Positions 56,820 through 64,000 of a stretch of DNA of 64,000 nucleotides are shown piece after piece. Within the stretch, counting starts at the first letter, position 1. Each line of letters begins with the position of its first letter. The DNA is from Diabrotica undecimpunctata (taxonomy: Eukaryota > Arthropoda > Insecta > Coleoptera > Chrysomelidae). The notes under the pieces are model-generated. The model was not told where the DNA came from. It did not search any database and saw only the letters and a program-made list of their open reading frames with translations. A program made the position numbers and the translations under genes. The stretch is taken from the NCBI RefSeq assembly GCF_040954645.1, contig NC_092806.1:22965644-23029643 (forward strand), written 5' to 3'.

Positions 56820-57478
56820 AAACCGGTATACGGTTTTTTTTAACCAATAGCTAGTACCCAATAGATTACAAGGTTATATTTAGACTGCTCTTTAGTTTCC
56901 CTGGAATCTGTGTTTCTAGGGAACCTGACCTTGTCCAAAACGTGTGAAGATCAAACAGCGTTTGATTTTGAACCCACTTTCGCCTCTCCAGTCTGGAAAG
57001 AGCAGGAAGCATAAAGTTTTTAAATTTAGGCAAGGTACTTCATGACTTCGCCGTCTAAATTAGATGTGGCTTTGCCCGCTATCTACGGATTTATAAATAA
57101 TTTTTTGGACCTGCTCGGTGTGTGCAGCATTCTACAGCAGAGGATTTTTATAAGCTAGTTACAAGTTTTGGCATAACTGTTGGGCTGCACTATATTTTGC
57201 GAAGAGATTTTTTAATAACATTTCGATTATAGACACAAGGTTAGCAGTAATGTATTGGGAACCTTAGATCTTCTTTGTTGCCCCAGCAAAAGGCAATAAA
57301 ATTCTTACAATTTCATTGACTGATTCTATTTCTACACCCTAAGTTATTTTCAGTGTTTTTTTAAACGAGGTATCGCCAATATTAGTTATATAAGAAGACA
57401 TTAGTGCAAACTTTTGGAGCATATAGTAGATGGAATTCCATCTAATTGGTATGCATTATACCAAAAGTTTCCAATAAG
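56820..57478 (-). pseudogene. hAT transposase, C-terminal part
   Basis: Minus-strand hAT remnant, read downward from about 57450: IRWNSIYYMLQKFALMSSYI (the hAT PTRWNSTYYML block). At 57180-57330 follow VEIESVNEIVRILLPFAGAT, then KKI and GSQYITANLVSIIEMLL. Weaker residues (GEVMKYLA about 57040) may represent later blocks. Stops are frequent. It ends on the high-coordinate side at about 57480, where plus-strand Jockey sequence starts. The preceding hAT region appears on the far side of that LINE at 59505-59840. Confidence 0.7.
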
Positions 57479-57484
57479 AGTTTT

Positions 57485-58960
57485 TAATAAACACGTTGGT
57501 GCGTCTACAGTACTACAGAAAAGGAAACAGAAATATTAGAAGGTTTAAGGACATAAACCAAAACATAAAGAGAAGAAAAGATAAGGGAAAAGAATAGAAC
57601 CAAACCAGCCAGAAGTACAAGAAACCAGGTGGACAAAAACAGGTCAAATCGATTAAATAAAGAAGTCAAAACGGTGGCAAAAAACACCGTAACCGCAATT
57701 GGGACAACCATGTCCAAGATATGGAAGAATAAGGACCAAATATGCAAAATAGTTGAAAGTTACAAAAAATATTAAGAAATGACAGAAAACAAATCTCCCC
57801 AATACATGGCGAGAATGGAATTGTCCACTTTATCGAAAAAAAAATCCGAGGTGATAAGAATGACTCTGGAGAAAGAATGCAAACTAAATTATTACCCAGA
57901 CGAAGATAAACTTTATAGAAGGAGTCCAAGAACAACAAAAAAGGCCCAAGAAACCAAACGAGATCACCCCTCTAACATTACCGGAGGAGGTAAACGAACT
58001 AATTAAAAACAGTTCGCCAAGGAAAGGACTTGGACCAGATCAAATAACAAATAAAACTCTGAAATACTTTCCGAAAAAAAGTCATAGTATTAATAACCAA
58101 CATAGCAAATGCAATGCTAAGACATAGGCTCTTTAGGGGGGCAATGACAATACTAATCTTTTCGTACTTGAGCAACTGAAGCTTCAGAGTTTAAATAGGA
58201 CAAGTGTTGTCTGAACTCGGAAGCCCGGAGGCTGAAGTACCACAAGAAGCAGTCTTGTCACCACTACTGTATACAATATATACCGCCGATGTTCCAAGAT
58301 CATCTGGAATTCGACTGCAAACAGAGTTAGACAACATCGGAAAATTCGAGTATGCAATGAAAAATTATCATTAAACTCTTCAAATAGGTTCTTTAAAAAT
58401 AGACAGCGAGAGGAACAATTGACAGTGCAAAATAATTTCCTCGAATAAAAAGAAAAAGCTAAATACTTGGGAGTAATAATGGATAAAGAATTAAGTAACA
58501 ACATGTAGACGCCACAATACAAAAAGCCAACATGACAAAAGCGTCAATAAGAGGACTCCCAGGTAAAAGAAGTAAACCAAGAACGAAAATGAAGATACGA
58601 TTAATAAAAAGCATTATATTACCGATACTCACATACGCATCTTTTGCATGGGGATACGTCTGTAAAACAACTACGAAAAAGATCCAAGCGGCTCACAACA
58701 GCAGCTTAAGGAAGCAGTTAAGTTACCAAGATACGTCGCTGAACGTTTTCTGTTTAGAGAACTGCAACAGGTCAGGGTGACAGATATGGTGACAGAAAAA
58801 AAATAAGAATAACATCTGCGGAGCTGAAGAACCAGCAAAGTCCCATACTGCGAGAGGTAATGAGATATGATGCATTCCATCGATGAAAGCACAAGTGTCC
58901 CAAGCAACAAATACTGGATAAAAATAAATATATACCTTAGAGAGAAAACAAAAAGGCAAA
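57485..58960 (+). pseudogene. Jockey-clade LINE, decayed, inside a hAT gene
   Basis: A plus-strand Jockey-like polymerase remnant over many frames. Pre-RT region 57650-57960 (NRFNKEVKTVAKNTVTAIGT, AQETKRDHPSN). PLTLPEEVNELIKNSSPRK with GLGPDQITNKTLKYF (RT fingers) at about 57971-58070. QLKLQSLNRTSVV and PLLYTIYTADVP-like residues fall near motif B (about 58255-58290). The FADD block is not recognisable. YLGVIMDKELSNNM (about 58465), then SIRGLPGKRSKPRTKMKIRL and IKSIILPILTYASFAWG (58540-58660), is the conserved Jockey segment after motif D. No poly(A) tail or duplication was found. Its position between two hAT pieces suggests insertion. Confidence 0.7.
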
Positions 58961-59504
58961 TCAGAGCATAGTTCGTAGCTCTATCAAAGCAGATATTTAT
59001 AATCTCTAAGTAGGCTCACTAATAATATTGTTTTCAGACATCCTACAAAAAAATATACCAAAAACGGTTATATGAAAAACGCCTTCGGCAACCAAATAAT
59101 GTAAAAAAAATAATAACAAAAACCGGCTCAAGTCACCAAAAAAATTTACAATAACCAAAAGACCCGACACGTAGGGCCCAAACTCTCGAGCACTAAGTCT
59201 CCGAACTGGATATAGCCCGGAGCAGAGACTTAAGGCCTGAGAAAACAATTTTACCATTGCGAAATCACAAGAGGATAGCAGGAATAAAGAGTCTAACGCT
59301 AGCCAGCATCTGGTTCGGTTAGGGACCATGTTGCAGTCCTTGTATTCGGGACTTAAACATGAAAAGGATTTGATATTGTCCCGCTATCTCGCATCAGAGT
59401 GCTATAGGGGGAACGGGATGGTCTAGAGCATTGGAGCACGGTGGAGTGATTTCTATTTAAATTCGAATTAATACACCTCGCTCCAATTAATCGTTACACT
59501 TGAA
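58961..59504. other. Unassigned sequence, possible LINE 3' region
   Basis: No coding homology seen. It may be the untranslated 3' part of the Jockey copy or the junction to the hAT fragment. Confidence 0.35.
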
Positions 59505-59838
59505 TATCATTTCAAGGAGTGAACAAGTGTCAGACTGGCTTTATGAAATTGTTTCTTTGTTTGCTACGTCTAGCAAAAGTGACTATGGTTTTAACTTCGG
59601 TAATTATTTTTTTATCACCGCATTGCTTACATACTCTAGGTCATCTGTATTTGTACCAACTAAATTTAATATGAGTGCAAACCAAAGTAGGTTTTTGCCC
59701 TCTCCGAGCAACTTTCTCACTCCAACCACTATGTTCCCTTCCTCATCCGTGCAGGGGCCAACGATTCTAGTCTTAGGGATGCCGAATTCTTCAAAGAGCT
59801 CCTTCATGGTATGACTCTCCTGAAGGATATATATCAAA

Positions 59839-59840
<2 letters not shown>
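59505..59840 (-). pseudogene. hAT transposase, middle part
   Basis: The minus-strand frame from 59837 reads HTMKELFEEFGIPKTRIVG, then GPCTDEEGNIVVGVRKLLGE, KNLLWFALILNLVGTN and LEYVSNAVIK, followed over a frameshift by EVKTIVTFARRSK at about 59560-59590. This matches the central RNase H-like region of BED-type hAT transposases (VTDNGANIVxAVR...CFAHTLNLV). The N in DNGANI is changed (CTDEEGN) and HT is altered to LI, so catalytic context is lost. It is cut off at 59840 by a (TA)n tract. The continuing C-terminal region is at 56820-57478. Confidence 0.75.
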
Positions 59841-59894
<54 letters not shown>

Positions 59895-59904
59895 GTATAT
59901 ATAT
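59840..59904. repeat. (TA)n microsatellite
   Basis: A TA tract with GTA interruptions near its right end. It ends in ATAT at the LTR start. Confidence 0.95.
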
Positions 59905-60492
59905 TGAAATGATATTGGTCATAGGAGGAGGAAAAATAGTGTTTAAAAAATTAATTTATATGTTATATACTAGATAATATTAGATATTAAAAGTATTTGG
60001 TTATTTTAATAAGTTATATACTAGAAAATTTTATAAAAATTATTTATGTGAGGGCATTTTTAAGAAATTAGCATGTAATAAGTAAAAAAAGTTTTATTTT
60101 AGTAATTATAATATTGTAAATATATTTAAGTGAGCCATGTGCGTAGGCAACCAGATATACATACTCTGAAGTGACGTTTAAGTAATAATTACGAATATAA
60201 AGTGGGGTTATGATAATATGTTGTTTAAAATGTGTAGTTTATTAAATTAGAGTGTTAGTTACTGATTTAAGTGTATATTCTGATCTGAAAAGCCTAAATG
60301 TCAACTAAATTATAAATAGAAAATTAAAGAATTCTCCAGAATACAGAATTTGACCTTTGTTTACGGTAGAACGTTCTCGAATATGATTATGTCTATGGAT
60401 CCAAGATATACTTTTTCCAGAACATTCATATAGGTAGGGAATAGAACAAATCGAACAGGATTTCCTGCTAGATGGTTCTGGAAGATTGAAAA

Positions 60493-60503
60493 GGTATAAA
60501 TAC
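60493..60503 (+). promoter_or_regulatory. TATA box of the solo LTR
   Basis: GGTATAAATAC sits about 590 bases into the LTR candidate, upstream of a non-repetitive stretch that runs to AATAAA at 61252. Inferred core promoter; no transcript evidence. Confidence 0.4.
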
Positions 60504-60771
60504 TCGGTGATTTGGATTCAAGATGGCCAGTTTAGTATGAAAGTTAGTTAGAGTTAGCATGAAATAAGCCATTCAGTTAGTAAGAAGAAGTCAGATCAAT
60601 TACAGTTTAGTCAGAATTAGGAAGAAAGTATAAAGTATGTAATAATCGGTGATTTAGTATTAAAATTTAATAATATTGGAAAGTATATTAGAAGAATATT
60701 GGTTGGATATTGGAAGAAATTAAAAATTATATTATGATTGGAGATTAGTATAAATCAACTTATGATAATTA

Positions 60772-60876
60772 TATGGTGATTGGATATTGGTATATTGAAA
60801 AGAAGAATAAATATAAATATATAATATATTTGGTGATTGGATATTGGTATACTGAAAAGAAGAATAAATATAAATG
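60772..60876. repeat. Tandem duplication inside the LTR
   Basis: Two units sharing GGTGATTGGATATTGGTATA and GAAAAGAAGAATAAATATAA, at about 60774-60820 and 60832-60876, separated by a short TA-rich spacer. Confidence 0.85.
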
Positions 60877-61360
60877 CTGTTTGCTGGTTTGCTTGGTGAT
60901 TTATAAATGTTGGTGAAGAAAAATATTTTAAATTGGTGGAAGCTGATAATTGGAAAAAGAAATTTCACAAAAACAAGGATAACCGAAGCTGAGAACGAAG
61001 ATATTGAGTGGTGATTAAAATCTATATAGTGGAAAACAGTTCATTTAGGCATTCAGTGAAAGAAAGGTACAAAATTTTGTTAATATAATTTAGTTATTGT
61101 CATAACAATTTCAATTTTGAAGATAGTTTGTTTAAATTTTACATTGTCTATAGAATTTAATTAGTTTAATAAGAATTTTAATTTAAAGATAGTTTATTTT
61201 AAATTTTACATTGGTTATGTTAGATATATATGTGTGTTTCATAATAGATATAATAAAGATAATTTAAAAAGTGCTTACAAACTAATTCTTTGAGAACCGC
61301 GATAAAAACCCTATATTATTAAAAACACTCATTGCTCATCATTCACAAACAATACAACGT

Positions 61361-61364
<4 letters not shown>

Positions 61365-61426
<62 letters not shown>
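61365..61426. repeat. (TA)n microsatellite
   Basis: A pure TA tract between the solo LTR and a hairpin MITE. Confidence 0.95.
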
Positions 61427-61429
<3 letters not shown>

Positions 61430-61530
61430 CGGAAATACAATTAAACCTAGAGCTAAGATTAATACTTTTCAAAAAATTAAAAATAAAATTTAATATTAAT
61501 TTTTATAATAGTATTAATCTTAGCTCTATG

Positions 61531-61536
<6 letters not shown>
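61427..61536. mobile_element. Short hairpin element between (TA)n tracts
   Basis: About 110 bases with inverted arms at 61440-61466 and 61510-61536 (27 bases, one mismatch; core TAGAGCTAAGATTAATACT). The loop is 43 AT-rich bases. TA repeats flank both sides. It could be a tiny Tc1/mariner-type MITE in a TA target, or a hairpin-forming transcript. Non-coding. Confidence 0.6.

Positions 61537-61612
<76 letters not shown>
61537..61612. repeat. (TA)n microsatellite
   Basis: A pure TA tract of about 75 bases. Confidence 0.95.
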
Positions 61613-61619
<7 letters not shown>

Positions 61620-61909
61620 TAGAATTTGCTATATAAGTTTTCTCAATATGAACTATACGATTATAAACAACTGTATCTAAAACTTGTTTTCAAATATCGT
61701 GATATAAACGCTAAGTGGTAAACAGCAATCTTACTTAGGTTTTAGTGTTGATTGAGATCCATTTTAATAATATATGACCAGGGTATAGACCGAATAATAA
61801 ATTACTAAGTAACGTCAGGAATGGCAATATCAAACAAGGGTCAATGGAAATCTACAACCCTAAGACAAACTTTACAATTTAATATTTAAACATATTTTTG
61901 TACTTAACG
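61613..61909. other. Unassigned AT-rich sequence
   Basis: No gene recognised. Confidence 0.4.
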
Positions 61910-61998
61910 ATAATATCTAAACTTTTCGGAAACTTACTTCTCGAGAGGATTAAGCCAATTATTGAAGAAAAGAATTTGTTACGATCCAATTAGTATAT
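61910..61998 (+). pseudogene. Jockey-type RT scrap
   Basis: Reads TIISKLFGNLLLERIKPIIE followed by EKNLLRSN and a stop. This matches the RT fingers block (ISKLFEKLLLKRIKPIIEEK) of Jockey-like LINEs. Only about 30 residues remain. Confidence 0.6.
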
Positions 61999-61999
61999 A

Positions 62000-62255
62000 T
62001 TTTGAAGTAAAAGTTATATATTGAATAAAAATAATAATATAATAAGCAGATGCAAAAAATATCCGCTTCCAAATAATTTTGATTTTAAATATCTTTTAAT
62101 TTATAAAATTGGTTTTGAAAGTGTAAGTAAATATTAAAAACTCTTTATTATAAAATATTAAATTCTGATTTTGATGGAATTTTGCATTGAACACGCATAG
62201 TATACAAAAAACACATACAACAGGCAAAGAACCACACACGTTAACAACCTTTTCA
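62000..62255. other. Unassigned AT-rich sequence
   Basis: No gene recognised. Confidence 0.4.
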
Positions 62256-62810
62256 AAAACGTCAGTATCAACAAGTACATTAACCTAACAAGACACAATT
62301 CAAACAACAAAACAATTGTAAATCTGTCTAGAAAACAGTTAAATACAACAGAGAATCTTAAAGTCTGCTCATGCTCAACAGTTCCTAAACTTAAAATTAC
62401 TAGTGCAGTTAAAAAGTGTGTCAAGTACTGCCAACACACGAAAAGAAAATATATAAAGTACTGTGCAAAGATGAACTGGGGAAAAGCACAGGATCAAAAG
62501 CAAATATCAGTAAAGAGAAACTTAGGCTGTCAAAGCTCTAAAAGAAGATAAGCGTATAATAATATTAATAGCCGACAAGGGTAGAACAACTGTAATTTTG
62601 GTAAGTAAATATCAGCAGAAAATTCAAGAATTTAGCAAATGGAGCTTACACCGAACTAAAAAAGGACCCAACCAAATCCCTGTAAAACGCAATATATAAA
62701 GCACTTTACAAATTTAAGGAATACTTGACAGACAACCATAGAAGAACACTAACACCACGCTACACGAGAACACCACACCTACACGGAGTTCACAAAGATA
62801 ATAATTTACA
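62256..62810 (+). pseudogene. Penelope-like element, N-terminal part
   Basis: Plus-strand PLE polyprotein remnant across shifted frames. NKTIVNLSRKQLNTTENLK (about 62305-62360) matches the family's early VVNLS...LTxxE block. AVKALKEDKRIIILIADKGR followed by TTVIL (about 62527-62600) matches the ADKGNATVV signature that precedes the RT. ELKKDPTKSL then leads to LYKFKEYLTDNHRRTLTPRY and TRTPHLHGVHKDNN (about 62700-62805), which matches the PLYGLPKxHK block. The RT palm and the GIY-YIG domain are absent; the copy breaks off shortly before a CR1/Jockey-type LINE. Confidence 0.72.
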
Positions 62811-62959
62811 ATTGACCAATTTACAGAAGCGTGATTTCTCCTTGCAGCAGATTTTCAAAGTTTCTCCTAGATATAATACAGTTTTTAGCATTCAACACAT
62901 CTTTTAATAAAAACTTACCGCTACGTCGTTTAATAGTGAATAAAATGTATTTGATATTT

Positions 62960-64000
62960 AATAAACTTAACAGTCGGGAAACAAAATAACTCAAAAGTAC
63001 CTAGTGATGATAAGAGTAATTTAGCAGATAAATTTAACCACCATTTTGTTGAAATAGCTCCAAAGTTACTTGCCGCTTTGGATCCTACTAAGATAGGTGG
63101 GTTTACATCAGCATCAAATAACCGTAATAGTTGTTCTATGTTTTTATATCCAACTAACCCACAGGAAATAACTAGTATAGTCGAAAGTTTTAAATCCAAA
63201 CACAGTTGTGGTTTTGATCAGATTTTTCCTAAGTTATTAAAACAATGCATTCATGCTCTCGCAGATCCACTGACGGATATTTGTAATGCCTCTTTTCAAC
63301 AAGAAATATTTCCTAGTATGTTTAAACTATCTATTGTAATCCCTTTATTCAAAAGTGGTGATAAAGATTACCAACTATCGTCCCATAAGTCTCTTATCTG
63401 TGTTTTCAAAGATAATTGAAACTCTGATTTATACTAGAATGAACGCATTCCTAAAAAAGCATAGTGTCTTGCATAATGTTCAACATGATTTTACATCTTC
63501 TAAGTCTACAACTACAGCTCTTGCAAATTTCGTCAGCTTAGTGTTGGATGCTTTGGACAGACAAGAGAAGGCATGTGGTTTATTTCCCGATTTGTCCAAG
63601 GCTTTTGACACTTTGGATCATAATTTGTTGCTAATAAAATTTAAGGGGATTGGTATTCGTGGTGTAGTTCTAAAATGGTTTACTTCCTACCTAGAGAATA
63701 GAAGCCAAAAAGTAAAGATAAAATCTAATGAACTTGTAAACGAATTAAACACATTGAATATCCATTATGGTACCCCTCAGGGTAGTGTATTAGGTCCTCT
63801 ACTTTTTATAGTATTTATTAATGATATAGCTTTTTTAACTAATCCACTGACTGGGGTTAACATCATCAGTTATGCGGATGATACCAGCATTCAAGTCACA
63901 GGAACATCTGATCAAAATTTGCAAAATAAAACTACACAGATACTATCCATCATCAACAGTTATTTCTTATCCAACAAATTAGTTTTGAATGAAGAGAAAT
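62960..64000 (+). pseudogene. CR1/Jockey-type LINE reverse transcriptase, runs off window
   Basis: A plus-strand non-LTR RT truncated by the window end. The first frame, from about 62985: SDDKSNLADKFNHHFVEIAP, then IVESFKSKHSCGFDQIFPKL (fingers) and SIVIPLFKSGD, to about 63365. A 1-base shift near 63365-63372 moves homology to frame 1, which is open from 63373 to 64000 without a stop: NYRPISLLSVFSKIIETLIY, QHDFTSSKSTTTALANFVSL, motif A (GLFPDLSKAFDTLDH), motif B (YGTPQGSVLGPLLFIVFIND), motif C (IISYADDTSIQV) and the start of motif D (LSNKLVLNEEK). The usual Leu before the catalytic Asp is Pro, but all three Asp residues are present. The long open palm domain marks a relatively young copy. Confidence 0.85.

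Larger units (their letters stand above)
59905..61364 (+). mobile_element. Candidate solo LTR flanked by ATAT in (TA)n
   Basis: About 1.46 kb beginning TGAAATGATATTGG and ending CAACGTAACA (TG...CA). It is flanked by ATAT on both sides (59901-59904, 61365-61368), itself within TA tracts. A TATA-like GGTATAAATAC lies at 60493-60503 and an AATAAA signal at 61252-61257. This order fits U3-R-U5 of an LTR read on the plus strand. No gag or pol sequence is present. ATAT-targeting is typical of some Ty3/Gypsy groups, but the family is inferred. Confidence 0.6.

Noticed and set aside
1..64000. CRISPR arrays, tRNA or rRNA genes, prokaryotic operons
   Set aside because: No spaced direct-repeat array, no cloverleaf or rRNA-like conserved stretch noticed, and the content is clearly eukaryotic transposon DNA.

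Overview
The window looks like gene-poor, repeat-rich DNA from a large insect genome, with a beetle or similar arthropod most likely from the mix of element families. The evidence is: strongly AT-rich composition, a dozen (TA)n arrays, and decayed RTE, CR1/Jockey, Penelope, piggyBac, Tc1/mariner/IS630, pogo/Tigger and hAT elements on both strands. I see no complete host gene, no rRNA, no tRNA and no CRISPR. The species cannot be named from the sequence.

Layout. 1-9 kb: (TA)n arrays, a piggyBac fragment abutting a Penelope-like (PLE) fragment, a PLE copy in inverted-repeat arrangement with a GIY-YIG end (5.0-6.8 kb), and an RTE fragment. 9.8-12.9 kb: a full-length RTE retrotransposon with target-site duplications (TSDs), spoiled by few lesions. 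14.6-16.1 kb: an RTE copy with TSDs whose catalytic core is deleted. 16.8-18.2 kb: a broken transposase-like gene (DUF7869-like). 19-25 kb: piggyBac, RTE, Jockey and IS630/mariner fragments. 25.0-28.0 kb: a TA-flanked inverted-repeat element interrupted by a TTAA-flanked piggyBac remnant. 29.0-30.9 kb: a piggyBac element with both ends. 33.4-35.3 kb: a CR1-like LINE tail, a piggyBac first exon and a MITE. 36-37.4 kb: RTE and IS630 fragments. 39.4-42.3 kb: (TA)n tracts containing a Tc1 element with an intact 350-codon transposase and a candidate solo LTR. 43.1-45.1 kb: one RTE inserted into another (12-bp TSD), then a Tigger remnant. 45.5-47.3 kb: a long-inverted-repeat element carrying a 368-bp structured insertion. 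48-50 kb: a possible THAP exon and two palindromic TTAA MITEs. 50.9-56.7 kb: CR1-like and RTE LINEs plus a Tc1 scrap. 56.8-59.8 kb: a hAT transposase apparently split by a Jockey LINE. 59.8-61.6 kb: another solo LTR and a hairpin MITE in (TA)n. 62.2-64 kb: a PLE and a CR1/Jockey-type reverse transcriptase that is open to the window edge.

There is no operon-like cooperation. The organising theme is nested insertion. ATAT- and TA-targeting elements sit inside (TA)n arrays, TTAA-targeting elements sit in other elements, and RTE copies sit in RTE copies. The most unusual signals are structural. Hammerhead-ribozyme-like motifs with palindromic stem III recur in or near Penelope-type sequence. A 368-bp TSD-flanked non-coding insertion carries one such motif plus two tandem hairpins whose loops are conserved while their stems differ but still pair.
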